Counted from the first letter of the stretch, positions 1 through 8,478 are shown. The stretch: DNA of 64,000 nt from Gramella sp. KN1008 (GCF_004332155.1 NZ_SJDV01000003.1:1-64000); one strand, 5' to 3'. Numbers and translations: made by a program. Notes: generated by a model from the letters alone, not told the origin.

Positions 1-160
1 TTTTCTCTTCCTTAAATGCAGTAATATAGATTCTTCCGGGAAATATCATTTCAAAAATCTCCTTTGGATTTTGATAATAAATATTAAGAAGCTCGATGAT
101 TTGGCTTTTATAATCTAAAAATTGATCATCTGTTAAAGTTTTGTATTTATAAGAATTCAT
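1..160 (-). CDS. GNAT-like protein, N-terminal part (runs off the window)
   Basis: The reverse strand from 160 reads an open frame starting MNSYKYKTLTDDQFLDYKSQ and stays open to base 1, so the C-terminal part lies outside the window. Its N-terminal layout, with a helix followed by YYQNPKEIF and a strand IYITAFKEEK, resembles the start of the 243-residue acyltransferase-like protein at 1569-2300 (DYYEEPTELL then RIYYYRKIGGK). It is probably a further paralogue of the acyltransferases in the same cluster. The activity is not provable from 53 residues. Confidence 0.5.
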   Translation of the reverse strand, partial: MNSYKYKTLTDDQFLDYKSQIIELLNIYYQNPKEIFEMIFPGRIYITAFKEEK

Positions 161-216
161 AACTATATCTACTTTTTAAATTTAATATTTAATCTCAGTG
201 CGAAGAATTCATTTAT

Positions 217-702
217 TTAATCTATAATTTCCCAACCATTTTCTAAATGCTTTTCAATGTTTAGATTGTGTTAGTAAATCGCATCTTAATTGTTTTCTAA
301 AACTTTATGAGATTACTTGTGAGTAATCTGGAAATCCCGTAAACATCTAAGCTTCATCGCAATTTGAGCCCTAGGACACGAGTTTTTACTGAAATCTGGT
401 AAATTTCTTTTTAGTTGTACTTGATAAGCTTTTGTGAGTTCATTTCCAGAGTCTGCATCGACGAGGAAAAAACCGGCAAATTCATTTTTTACCTTCGCAA
501 GAATTAGATTATTATTTTCAATAATTCTCTTTAATTCGGATGTTTTATATCGAGCTCCAAATAAGAATCCATTCTTATTATCCTCAGACTTCGCTAACCA
601 ATAGTTCTGAAGAGCTAAAATTTGATCTATATCATCTTCAATTCCTAACCTAATAGAAATTCCTTCAGCAATCTTTTCTTCTCTTAAATTTAGTGTGTCC
701 AA
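217..702 (-). pseudogene. Decayed GNAT acetyltransferase
   Basis: An open frame of 129 residues (313-702) begins like a GNAT protein: IRLGIEDDIDQILALQNYW, then LAKVKNEFAGFFLVDAD. It loses similarity right after PRAQIA, where the acetyl-CoA-binding loop should follow. Beyond its stop, the same strand at about 217-261 encodes NIEKHLENGWEIID and a stop, which looks like the C-terminal strand of a GNAT protein. The middle, with the CoA-binding site, is missing. I infer an internal deletion that inactivated a GNAT gene. It lies 10 bases downstream of the exporter gene, so it was once the last gene of the operon. Confidence 0.5.
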
Positions 703-712
703 GAGCGTTTTA

Positions 713-1576
713 TTACTTACCTGAAATTTTAATAGGATCTGACGGATTCAAACAAATAGTGATCATTATCCCGGTTAGAAGTACACTAAGACCAATGTGG
801 CTAACAGTAAAAACCTTATTTTCAATGATCATTTCAAGGCCTAAGGTTGCCAGGGCGCCTAAGGCAAATGGGAGTCTTACCTTTTCAGCATGATATCTTT
901 TAAATAAAATAATGGAGCAAATCGAGATCAGGGCGAGCAGGCCACCACTCAAAATGAATAACCACATGTCTTCCATCCTCACAGACAGTCCTGCCCCGCT
1001 GTAGGAAGTTATGCCTACCCCCCAGATAACGATGCCAGACAGGTATAAAACGCCCAGAGACATTCCACCCTCGGTTTCAGACTGTTTCTTGATAATAAAA
1101 AAGCTTAATGCTGATAAAACAATGCTTGCACCAACATACAAGAAGCCCTTGGGATCTTCATCAATGATATTAGCAGATAATACAAAGAAGATTATGATAA
1201 ATATGGTCCAGATAGACAAATAGAATTGAAGACTGCTGCGGTAATTTTTGCTGAAGACCGCTATAAGGATTAGTAAGGGGATATCCATTCTTTGAAACAA
1301 TGCCACGGTCCCGGCTGAAAGAAATTTAAAACTGTATATAAGAAACCAGGCGCTGAGTCCATTAATGATAAGTCTCAAAATATGAGGTTTCCAATTCTTT
1401 GGTTTTAAGTCGCTTTTTCGATAGACAGCGAATAACAGAAAAACGCAAAGTGCTCCAAGGCCCCGGTATAACATGATTAGTCCGCTTGAATAACCTTTAT
1501 CGGTTAAGGCTTCGATACCGTTGTTGTCGGCGGCTACTAAAAAAATTACAACTAAAAAAAGTATGTACTTAAGCAT
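713..1576 (-). CDS. EamA/DMT-family membrane transporter
   Basis: The 287-residue protein is almost wholly hydrophobic, with about ten predicted membrane helices and charged loops between them. This is the usual size and shape of the drug/metabolite transporter (EamA) superfamily. A duplicated five-helix arrangement is visible, broken near the middle by the loop IIDEDPKG. Its start overlaps the end of the preceding gene by 8 bases, so it belongs to the ATP-grasp/ketosynthase operon. In that setting it is the natural candidate to export the product of the cluster; this role is inferred from position. Confidence 0.8.
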   Translation of the reverse strand: MLKYILFLVVIFLVAADNNGIEALTDKGYSSGLIMLYRGLGALCVFLLFAVYRKSDLKPKNWKPHILRLIINGLSAWFLIYSFKFLSAGTVALFQRMDIPLLILIAVFSKNYRSSLQFYLSIWTIFIIIFFVLSANIIDEDPKGFLYVGASIVLSALSFFIIKKQSETEGGMSLGVLYLSGIVIWGVGITSYSGAGLSVRMEDMWLFILSGGLLALISICSIILFKRYHAEKVRLPFALGALATLGLEMIIENKVFTVSHIGLSVLLTGIMITICLNPSDPIKISGK

Positions 1577-2300
1577 CCTGAATTTGTGGGAATAATTTTC
1601 GTTCTAATTCCTGAAATTTAATTTCAGAGGGGAGGTTACATAAAATCATCATTCTATCCCCTTGTGTTTCATCTATATCTAGTATTTCAAAAGTTCTTAA
1701 ATCAAACTTCTTACATATATCCTTAAACCTTCTTCTTTCGAAATCCGCATATCTGGTTTTAACTGCAATCTTTTTAAGAACATAGGGATGGTAAGTCGAA
1801 AATTTTTCAAGATCGAGTTCCTTTTGTATTTGCCTGATTATTTTTTCACCATGCTTAGAATATGATCCATCCAGATTGGGTTCCACTTTATCCCAGATCT
1901 TAGGTAATGTTAATAGAATTACAGGTGTAGCTGTTGTTCCAAATAAAAGAATGGGATTTGAGTAATTAGATTGGAGTTGCAGGGCTTCCTTAGTGAAAGT
2001 ATAATACAGCTTACTTCCTAATTTGTTTTCTTTATACTGATTATTAACGCAGCTTAAACCGAGATAGATTATAACTCTTTCTTCCTTTTCTGAGGACATT
2101 TCTGACCATCCGGTCATGAAAAAGGCTTCAATTTTTCCACCTATTTTCCGGTAATAATAGATACGATTATTCTTTTTCAGTTCGGACAGTAAAAGTTCGG
2201 TAGGCTCTTCATAATAATCCTGTAAAAGGTGGGTTATTTCTTCTAGATCCCTTCTATTGAGATCTGCTATTGAACTTGTAAAAAGCTTAAAGTCTATCAT
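1569..2300 (-). CDS. GNAT-like N-acyltransferase
   Basis: The protein has 243 residues. After an N-terminal helical part, the segment IYLGLSCVNNQYKENKLGSKLYY looks like the GNAT motif A strand-loop-helix that holds the acyl-CoA pyrophosphate (V.xxYRxxxLGSKL pattern). The last 80 residues form a basic helical tail (KTRYADFERRRFKDICKK) not usual in the family. It overlaps the ketosynthase gene by 4 bases and the exporter by 8. I infer that it acylates an amine of the cluster product. The exact acyl donor and acceptor cannot be read from the sequence. Confidence 0.55.
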   Translation of the reverse strand: MIDFKLFTSSIADLNRRDLEEITHLLQDYYEEPTELLLSELKKNNRIYYYRKIGGKIEAFFMTGWSEMSSEKEERVIIYLGLSCVNNQYKENKLGSKLYYTFTKEALQLQSNYSNPILLFGTTATPVILLTLPKIWDKVEPNLDGSYSKHGEKIIRQIQKELDLEKFSTYHPYVLKKIAVKTRYADFERRRFKDICKKFDLRTFEILDIDETQGDRMMILCNLPSEIKFQELERKLFPQIQDA

Positions 2301-3283
2301 GTCTTATAGAAAATTGCGCCCCATGTAAGTCCGCCTCCCATACCGCAAATTAGAATTTTTTTATTTTTCTCAGAAAATCTTGCAAAATGCTCTGCAATAG
2401 TAATGTAAATTGAACCTGACCCAGTATTCCCAAGAAATTCTACAGTTTTTAAAATTTTACTTGAAGGGATACCCTGATCTTTCAGGCACTTTTCAATTAC
2501 AACCTTGTTCGCCTGGTGTGTTATAATATAATCTAAATCATCAACCGTTTTTATATGCTTACTGAGTAGCCAGTTGATAGACTCATTTAATTTCTCGCAT
2601 ATAAAGTTTTTGACTTTTCTGCCCTCCATTTGAAGAAAATGATCTTTTTGATTTAGAGTATAATTTTGGATGGGGTAATTGGATTTACCGGCCAAGACCT
2701 TTAATGAATAGTCTTCGCCTACATCACCCTCGATATAGGAACCAAGATAAAAATCGATGATACCTTTATTTATAATACTTTCCTTCTTTTCAACAATAAG
2801 AGCTCCAGCTCCTTCACCGAACAGAACGTTCATTAAAAAATCTTCTGGATCTATCGCATCAAGCATTTTGTCTACGCCAATTAATAAGCCTTTACTATAT
2901 CTGCCAGATTTTAAGAACATTTCAGCGATTGATAATGCGTAGACAGGACCAGCACAAGGCATATTTATTTCAAAAGCAAAGGCCTGGTCTAATCCTAATT
3001 TCTCCTGAATTAAAGTGGCAGTTTGGGGTAAGGTATAATCTCCTGTAAAAGTATTAACTATGATAAAGTCAATGTCGTTGCCGTCCTTTTCCAATAAATC
3101 TTTTGCGGCTAAAAAACCTTGTTTCGAAGGACTGAGATTTGATTTTCTTCGCTCAACAACACCTGTTTTTTGAAGTATCCATTCTTCAACATCAAACTTT
3201 TGGTTGAACCTTTTAGAAAGATCCTTGTTTGTAATGATTTCCTCCGGAATATAAGATGCGGCTGAAGTTATACATATGGCCAT
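2297..3283 (-). CDS. 3-oxoacyl-ACP synthase III-like ketosynthase
   Basis: The 328-residue protein has the full KAS III catalytic triad: Cys110 in NMPCAGPVYAL, His256 in ITHQANK and Asn286 in FLGNTGSGS, plus the C-terminal GMGGGLTWGA. Enzymes of this family condense an acyl thioester with malonyl-ACP or another acyl acceptor in the cytoplasm. The location between ATP-grasp ligases and acyltransferases, away from other fatty acid synthesis genes, argues for secondary metabolism instead of housekeeping FabH. The stop overlaps the next gene by 4 bases. Substrate is unknown. Confidence 0.85.
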   Translation of the reverse strand: MAICITSAASYIPEEIITNKDLSKRFNQKFDVEEWILQKTGVVERRKSNLSPSKQGFLAAKDLLEKDGNDIDFIIVNTFTGDYTLPQTATLIQEKLGLDQAFAFEINMPCAGPVYALSIAEMFLKSGRYSKGLLIGVDKMLDAIDPEDFLMNVLFGEGAGALIVEKKESIINKGIIDFYLGSYIEGDVGEDYSLKVLAGKSNYPIQNYTLNQKDHFLQMEGRKVKNFICEKLNESINWLLSKHIKTVDDLDYIITHQANKVVIEKCLKDQGIPSSKILKTVEFLGNTGSGSIYITIAEHFARFSEKNKKILICGMGGGLTWGAIFYKT

Positions 3284-3286
3284 GAA

Positions 3287-3712
3287 TTACTTTTTAAGAT
3301 TTTCCAGAAACACCAGGTCGTCTTCTACCCTTTGTTTTATATGATCCAGGTAGGAATCAATAATTCCGGAACGTGTACAGGAATTTGTGGAATATGAACC
3401 GGTGTCGTCTTTATAGGCGAACAAGAGCCACTCTCCTTCGGTGCCAATATTGAGACCGCACATAGATAGATCGAGCGAGGTTGAAACACTAACGGAGTCG
3501 GTTTCCAGATCACCTTTATAAATCTTTTTGAGCTTAAAGGTGATCTGTCTTTGCTGATCTACAGTATCCAGTTTTTGAACTACTCCGCGGAAAATAAGGG
3601 CATAGTCCTCAATTTCTTCCATATTGATTTCTACTGGCGGGCGGCAGGTACAAAAAGCTTCTTCTCCGGGATTTGAGAAAAGGCTAAGAATTAAAAAAAA
3701 TCCTATAGTCAT
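3287..3712 (-). CDS. Small exported NTR/TIMP-like protein
   Basis: The protein has 141 residues with a short N-terminal hydrophobic signal (MTIGFFLILSLFS). The mature part starts near a CTC pair, then has YALIFRGVVQKLD, TFKLKKIYKGD, MCGLNIGTEGEWLLFAY and a final SCTRS. This order of strands and cysteines matches the netrin/TIMP-like (NTR) fold seen in many small Bacteroidetes exported proteins. Four cysteines could make two disulfides outside the cytoplasm. It sits 3 bases from genes on both sides in the biosynthetic operon. Its job there is unknown. Confidence 0.55.
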   Translation of the reverse strand: MTIGFFLILSLFSNPGEEAFCTCRPPVEINMEEIEDYALIFRGVVQKLDTVDQQRQITFKLKKIYKGDLETDSVSVSTSLDLSMCGLNIGTEGEWLLFAYKDDTGSYSTNSCTRSGIIDSYLDHIKQRVEDDLVFLENLKK

Positions 3713-3715
3713 AAT

Positions 3716-4696
3716 TTAGTTTTTTAGAAGGTGCTCCAATAAATATTTCTCGGCACGCCGGTTTATTCCTTTATAGGGATAACTATGCATACTAATCATT
3801 GGTCTTTCATTGATTTCCAGAACCTCATAGTAATTCTTGTTTAGGTCAGGGATGATGATGTCTATTCCGGCAAACGGGAGATCAAACTTTTCACAAATGT
3901 CAATAGCTAATTGTTTATGATGAAGGCTTATCTCTTCCGTTACGTCAATGCTATCGCCACCTTTGCTCAGGTTACTGATTTTACATATCTGATGGATTTC
4001 ATTTCTGGCAGGAATATAGTCACTTTTCAATTGTGAGTTTTCTAAATATTTCTGAAAATCCTGCTCTGATATCTTCATCAAAGGTTTGGTATAATCATTT
4101 CCACGATCTTTGTTTTTACTTTGTAATAATTCCGATAATGAATGGATACCGTCACCTTTCAGATTGGCTGGAATCCTTTGAATAACTCCTATTAATTTTC
4201 TTTCTATGACAAGAAACCGATATTCTGGTCCATCAATAAACTCTTCTACCATTATCTCATTGTATTTGCTTAAAAGTTCACTTATGGAAGTTAAAAAATC
4301 TTCCTCGGACTGAATATTTACATAAATACCAATACCATGATTAGTTTCCAGTGGTTTCAAAACGATGGGGAATTTCAACCTTAGATCCTTAAACTGATCT
4401 TCTTTTCGGAAAATTTGGAATGCCGGAGTTTGAAAACCTTCCCTTTTTAGGTTTTCTTTACACAACCTTTTGTTATTGCATAATATATGGTTTAAAAGTG
4501 AATGGGTATGTGTATAGGTAGTTCCTAATATTTTAAAAATCTTATTATCAATAGTAATTTCAATCAAATTATACTGGTCGTCCAGTACTTCCACAGTACC
4601 ACCACGAGAAAGAACCTCTTTGATCAATAACTGAGTACTGGCAACCAGATGAGTAAAACCAGGGAGGGGTGAAAATATTTTTGGGTTATTTTTCAT
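3716..4696 (-). CDS. ATP-grasp ligase, GshAB/cyanophycin-synthetase-like
   Basis: The 326-residue protein has an ATP-grasp fold: FPIVLKPLETNHGIGI (nucleotide loop), MVEEFIDGPEYRFLVI, IQRIPANLKGDGIHSL, NLSKGGDSIDVT and the metal-binding E294-I-N296 near the end. The PAN..GDG.H and NLS.GGDSIDVT elements are those of the ATP-grasp domain of bifunctional glutathione synthetase GshAB and of cyanophycin synthetase. Such enzymes activate a carboxylate with ATP and join it to an amine. It overlaps the preceding ATP-grasp gene by 11 bases. A role in forming one peptide-like bond of a small molecule is inferred. Confidence 0.8.
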   Translation of the reverse strand: MKNNPKIFSPLPGFTHLVASTQLLIKEVLSRGGTVEVLDDQYNLIEITIDNKIFKILGTTYTHTHSLLNHILCNNKRLCKENLKREGFQTPAFQIFRKEDQFKDLRLKFPIVLKPLETNHGIGIYVNIQSEEDFLTSISELLSKYNEIMVEEFIDGPEYRFLVIERKLIGVIQRIPANLKGDGIHSLSELLQSKNKDRGNDYTKPLMKISEQDFQKYLENSQLKSDYIPARNEIHQICKISNLSKGGDSIDVTEEISLHHKQLAIDICEKFDLPFAGIDIIIPDLNKNYYEVLEINERPMISMHSYPYKGINRRAEKYLLEHLLKN

Positions 4697-5549
4697 TCAG
4701 ATGATTTACTACATATTTAGCTACATTAACTCCGGTGAAATTTGCGGGTATGCTGAAATCATTTGGGAAATTCACTTCAAGGACATAATACTTCCCATCT
4801 ATATCCTGAATAAAATCTATTCCAACAAATTCAAATTTTACGGCTTGAGAAACTTTAATAGCCAACTTCTCTAACTCTTCTGAGCAATTATAAATCTCAA
4901 TTATAGAAGACTTACCAGGAGCGGAACATCTAAAATCATTTTCTGGATTAAGCCTAATAATGCTGCAAACTACCTTATCACCAACTACAATAGCTCTTAT
5001 AGTGCCATTATTTGGGATATATTGTTTCAACTGAAAATGAATACTTTTTGAAGAGAGCATGTCGGCCGTTGAAATCAGGTTTTCCCACGATTCAACCTTT
5101 ATAACGCCCACGCCTAAAGTTCCACCAGTAACTTTTAAGATAAGAGGAAAACCTCCCAGGTAATCTACATAGTTTTGCAGTAATTCCCTTTTGTTGGAAC
5201 CCTTTAAGATAGTCTTCGGTACCGGAATATTGGCAGAGATCAAAGATAGATCTAGCTGATGGGTAGAAAAGATATAATTCTGAATATTAGGATTGATAAA
5301 GAAACTTTTAATTTCTTTTGAAATTAGAATATTCTCTATTTCATGAGAAAAAGGGGTAACGTTGTAAAACATATCACCTGGACCAGCTTCCAATTCATCC
5401 AATTTGCTGTAATCAAAATACTCAGACTCTAATTTGACAGGTTCAATATTTTGCTCAACGGCTGCATCTGAAAGCATATTTAATCTTTCTTTCCAGTGTC
5501 TAAAACGCTGGTTGTATATTAGATAGAATTTCGCTTTTCTTTTGTTCAA
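4686..5549 (-). CDS. ATP-grasp ligase, RimK-like
   Basis: The 287-residue protein has GGFPLILKVTGGTLGVGV (ATP-binding loop), FQLKQYIPNNGTIRAIVVGD and a C-terminal FVGIDFIQ then LEVN with metal ligands E258 and N260. This is the RimK/YgjP-type ATP-grasp layout for carboxylate-amine ligation. The gene starts 50 bases inside the end of the upstream GNAT gene and ends inside the next ATP-grasp gene, so translation is probably coupled. Two different ATP-grasps in a row suggest two successive amide bonds on the same product. That is an inference from order only. Confidence 0.8.
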   Translation of the reverse strand: MNKRKAKFYLIYNQRFRHWKERLNMLSDAAVEQNIEPVKLESEYFDYSKLDELEAGPGDMFYNVTPFSHEIENILISKEIKSFFINPNIQNYIFSTHQLDLSLISANIPVPKTILKGSNKRELLQNYVDYLGGFPLILKVTGGTLGVGVIKVESWENLISTADMLSSKSIHFQLKQYIPNNGTIRAIVVGDKVVCSIIRLNPENDFRCSAPGKSSIIEIYNCSEELEKLAIKVSQAVKFEFVGIDFIQDIDGKYYVLEVNFPNDFSIPANFTGVNVAKYVVNHLNEK

Positions 5550-6042
5550 AATCTAGATTATAATTTTCAAGTTTAAAGAGTATTAATTCTACAGAGTTAT
5601 TTTCTATAGAATGATAGGATTGCATAGAACCATATTCCTTGAATCCAAATATTTCAATTACTTCCTGAACTCCTTTTTTATATGGTCTAACAGAAGTTAG
5701 AATGGTTTTGTTATTATAAAAATTGAGAGAATTAAGCATAAGTAATTTGAAGATCTCCCTTTTTCTATAATCAGGATTTTGAATTATAAATCCCCTGGAT
5801 AAAAATAACGTGTCTTTTTTTGCAGATATTTTACCTTGTGACCATGCTTGTAAGATTTCATGCGCATGTGAAACCGTTAACGCCCCTAAACAAACATTTC
5901 CATTTCTAACAACAACATGAGTGCTTTTATTGTCAATGATTGTGGCTTTTTCATTCAGTAAACTTGACTTAAATGCCCTTTTCTTTGACTCAATAATTTC
6001 AGGAGAAAGGTTTGAAGTGATTGAAAAGTTAAGCTCGTTCAC
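5500..6042 (-). CDS. GNAT-family N-acyltransferase, first gene of the operon
   Basis: The 180-residue protein shows an N-acyltransferase layout: HVVVRNGNVCLGALTVS (central strands), LFLSRGFIIQNPDYRKREIFKLLM (motif A with the CoA loop) and a C-terminal strand EIFGFKEYGSM. The signature resembles N-acyl amino acid synthase-like and GNAT enzymes. It is the first gene of an eight-cistron minus-strand run with gaps of at most 10 bases. The last 50 bases overlap the RimK-like ligase. Substrate is not visible. Confidence 0.6.
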   Translation of the reverse strand: MNELNFSITSNLSPEIIESKKRAFKSSLLNEKATIIDNKSTHVVVRNGNVCLGALTVSHAHEILQAWSQGKISAKKDTLFLSRGFIIQNPDYRKREIFKLLMLNSLNFYNNKTILTSVRPYKKGVQEVIEIFGFKEYGSMQSYHSIENNSVELILFKLENYNLDFEQKKSEILSNIQPAF

Positions 6043-6079
6043 AGGTTTTACTTGGTTAGGATTGAGTTTTCAAAAATTA

Positions 6080-6087
6080 CGAATATA
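6080..6087 (-). promoter_or_regulatory. Possible -7 box for the ATP-grasp operon
   Basis: On the minus strand this reads TATATTCG, one base from the Bacteroidetes -7 consensus TAnnTTTG, about 38 bases before the GNAT start codon at 6042. A clear -33 TTG at the usual spacing is not visible, so this is tentative. Confidence 0.3.
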
Positions 6088-6247
6088 GGTGTTTGAAGCA
6101 ATACCCCGAAAGAGGTATTTTAAGAATTTATTAAGAGTTGTATATTGCTCCCCAAAGAATTGAATATTAGAAGTGAAGAGTAATATTCTAATGCTTCTTT
6201 AAAATCTCTATTTCTTAAATGTACTTTTTTAAATTTTTATAAATCAT

Positions 6248-6937
6248 ATGTTTCTGAAACAAATTAAAAGATCTTTATTTCTCCTCTGCTTAATTATTAC
6301 CAGTAATGCAAGCTCTCAAGGAGAAGAGGTTATCACATATTTAAATAATTCTGATGCCATATATGAAAAGTATCTTCAGCAGTACGAGGTATATAATGGA
6401 CCAGAAAGTATTTGGCTCAAACAAGTTGGTGAAGAAGTCAAAACTGCTGTGGATCGAATGTTTGTGGCGAATGGATCTAAAGAGTTACTTCCCCTTTTTG
6501 ATTGGGAATTCAATGTTGTGAAAATGAATGAGGGAGACAAGGATTTTATGGTGTTTCCAGGTGGAAAGGTGTTGATTTCCAAAGAGTTGCTTGGTGTTTT
6601 AGATACGGCAAATGAATTGGCCTGGATGATTGCGCATGGACTTGGCCATGTATTTTATGACTCCACAGAGTTAAGCCTTTCAAAATTTCATCTCGATAAT
6701 AAATACAGTTTTAGTGATGATGAGGAGATGAATGTAGATGAATTTAGTTTAAGCTTAATGGCCATTGCCGGTTTTAATCCTGATGTGATGGAAGAAATGT
6801 GGAATGATAAAGAATTAGAGAAAAAAACAGACTTTTTTGATTATCATCCTAGGTACGAAGGAAGGTTAGGAAAAATCAGAGAATTTTCTGCAGAAGCTAA
6901 ATCAAATGCCAGAAAATATGGGGTAACTCGTTTTTAG
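6248..6937 (+). CDS. Exported M48-like protein with a broken catalytic motif
   Basis: The 229-residue protein has a signal peptide (to about Ser23) and the layout of short M48 metallopeptidases (BepA/Oma1-like): KVLISKELLGVL, then AWMIAHGLGHV, then E160 and D164 ahead of a helix ending in AGFNP. The zinc motif HExxH is here HGLGH (H130, G131, H134): the two zinc histidines and the third acidic ligand remain, but the general-base glutamate is glycine. The codon is GGA, one transition from GAA. The protein may bind zinc without proteolysis. A sequencing error should be excluded. Confidence 0.7.
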   Translation: MFLKQIKRSLFLLCLIITSNASSQGEEVITYLNNSDAIYEKYLQQYEVYNGPESIWLKQVGEEVKTAVDRMFVANGSKELLPLFDWEFNVVKMNEGDKDFMVFPGGKVLISKELLGVLDTANELAWMIAHGLGHVFYDSTELSLSKFHLDNKYSFSDDEEMNVDEFSLSLMAIAGFNPDVMEEMWNDKELEKKTDFFDYHPRYEGRLGKIREFSAEAKSNARKYGVTRF

Positions 6938-7018
6938 CTTTCAAGAACCTAATCCTAAATAAAATTCTTGGGATTAAGAATTAGGAGTGAAAAAGAAGTC
7001 CGAGAATAAAACAGATTT

Positions 7019-7366
7019 ATGAGAAGTTTACTTCCAATTTTAATAGCAATTTTAGTTTCAATTACATTATCTGGTTGTGCTGAAATGTACTCCGCGATGT
7101 CTAATTATAATGCTGCTAACGGTTCGAAATGCAAAGTCAAAGCTGCTAGTTTTGCCGGCTATCATGAAGGAGAGGGGAAATATATGGAAAATCGTGTGCT
7201 ATATAAAGAAAGTACAACTGATCAAAATATCAAGAACGAATATGCATGGTTGAAGAAAAAAATGAATGAGTATGTCTATAAAAATGGGTTTGGAACTTTT
7301 TATGAAACTAGCCCTTTTACAGATATCTCATATAAATTTCATACTTATTGTAAAGACTATTATTAG
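7019..7366 (+). CDS. Small lipoprotein, unknown function
   Basis: The 115-residue protein has a lipoprotein signal with lipobox LSGC (Cys20), so it is probably attached to a membrane outside the cytoplasm. The mature part has several lysines and tyrosines and two further cysteines, one near the N-terminus (SKCKVK) and one at the C-terminus (TYCKDYY), which could form a disulfide. I recognise no family. Its stop codon overlaps the GTG start of the next gene by one base, so the two are probably translated together. Confidence 0.6.
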   Translation: MRSLLPILIAILVSITLSGCAEMYSAMSNYNAANGSKCKVKAASFAGYHEGEGKYMENRVLYKESTTDQNIKNEYAWLKKKMNEYVYKNGFGTFYETSPFTDISYKFHTYCKDYY

Positions 7367-7839
7367 TGTTTGATATAAGAATTACTAGTCTACTATTCCT
7401 TTTACCTATTTCAGGCTTGACCCAAAGTCTTGATTGGGAAGAAATAGAGAAAGATATTGAATACCTAAACAGCCAGAGAGTCTTGTTTTCAAAGGTCGAA
7501 AATTGGCTCGAAGGAACGCGGGTGGAATCCATACTCATGGATTCTATCTATATTCACAATGGAAACAGCCCACAAAAAGCGGAATTAACGGTTTATCATT
7601 ATGGGAGGTCTAATCCAAGTGAACTTAAAATCCCTTTGAAGCAAATAGATTCTATTACACATGATGATTATGTGCTTAATCTTCATGTGTCTACACTGGA
7701 TCCTCCTATCTATTCTTTGATGTATGAACAAATAGATCTATTCCAGGGTAATTTACACGTCCTTCATTTCGTGATCGAGAGATTTAGGAGGATCGTTGAT
7801 TTTTACAAATTCGGTCAATCAAATGATGAAGACCGTTAG
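7366..7839 (+). CDS. Exported protein, unknown function
   Basis: The 157-residue frame starts with GTG at 7366, overlapping the previous stop (TAGTG), and begins with a signal peptide ending near SGLTQS. The mature part has short beta strands (RVESILMDSIYIHNG, KAELTVYHYG, LKIPLKQIDSIT) and an amphipathic C-terminal helix. No family is recognised. The one-base overlap with the lipoprotein gene indicates an operon. Confidence 0.55.
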   Translation: MFDIRITSLLFLLPISGLTQSLDWEEIEKDIEYLNSQRVLFSKVENWLEGTRVESILMDSIYIHNGNSPQKAELTVYHYGRSNPSELKIPLKQIDSITHDDYVLNLHVSTLDPPIYSLMYEQIDLFQGNLHVLHFVIERFRRIVDFYKFGQSNDEDR

Positions 7840-7868
7840 ACGACAAATACTAATTTAAATTTTAATAC

Positions 7869-8246
7869 ATGCAATTTTTAAAGACAGGTTTATTCTTAAT
7901 GTTCACGATTCTTTTTTTGCAGAGTGCGCAATCCCAGAATAGTGGAGAGTGGAGCTCCTGGAAATCGGATCAGGTTTTTGAAGAACTGGAAATGAGATAT
8001 AAGAAAATTGAGAAGGAAGACGATAGATATTTTTACGAGATCGAATGTAGAAATCGGTTCTCTCATAACCTAACTTATTTCCTGGTATTCGATCAAATTT
8101 CCGAAAAAAGGAAATTTATAAAGCTGAAACTGGGAGAAAATGAAAAGGTAAATATCAAACCTGAATTTAGTTTAGATCCTGAAGGACTTAATATTCACAC
8201 TTTTTATGCATCCTTAACGCCAACCTGGCCGGTAGAGGCTAGATAA
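7869..8246 (+). CDS. Small exported protein, unknown function
   Basis: The 125-residue protein has a clear signal peptide (MQFLKTGLFLMFTILFLQSAQSQ). The mature part looks like a single beta-sandwich domain (YFYEIECRNRFSHNLTYFLVFDQ, KFIKLKLGENEKVNI, LNIHTFYASLTP) of the kind found in small Bacteroidetes surface proteins. It follows the previous exported protein by 29 bases and probably belongs with it. Function unknown. Confidence 0.55.
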   Translation: MQFLKTGLFLMFTILFLQSAQSQNSGEWSSWKSDQVFEELEMRYKKIEKEDDRYFYEIECRNRFSHNLTYFLVFDQISEKRKFIKLKLGENEKVNIKPEFSLDPEGLNIHTFYASLTPTWPVEAR

Positions 8247-8251
8247 AGCGG

Positions 8252-8380
8252 ATGAAAGTGGGTATTACCTTTCCCGAAGCTGCTTTAGGTGTTCAGTTTG
8301 GAAGTATGGCGCTAAAAGGCGGAGCAGCTTATATTGATGAAGAAGTTTATTTCAGTGTTGGGATAGGCTTTGGAGGTTAA
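8252..8380 (+). CDS. Possible mini-ORF or remnant, 42 residues
   Basis: An ATG at 8252 opens a 42-residue frame with glycine-rich alternating residues, ending VYFSVGIGFGG. The last residues resemble the closing strand of a small beta-barrel or exported protein, but there is no signal peptide and the frame is closed by a stop upstream. It may be the tail of a gene whose front part has been lost. Support is weak. Confidence 0.25.
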   Translation: MKVGITFPEAALGVQFGSMALKGGAAYIDEEVYFSVGIGFGG

Positions 8381-8478
8381 TTCAAGATCTTCAAATGCTT
8401 TATTGCAGATTTTTAAAAATTAATTCATTTGAATTGTATTGGAAAACTACACATTAACAAATAATTAAGAATAATTTT

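Noticed and set aside
1011..1223. Plus-strand frame of 70 residues opposite the exporter
   Set aside because: No signal, no family; complement of the membrane protein gene.
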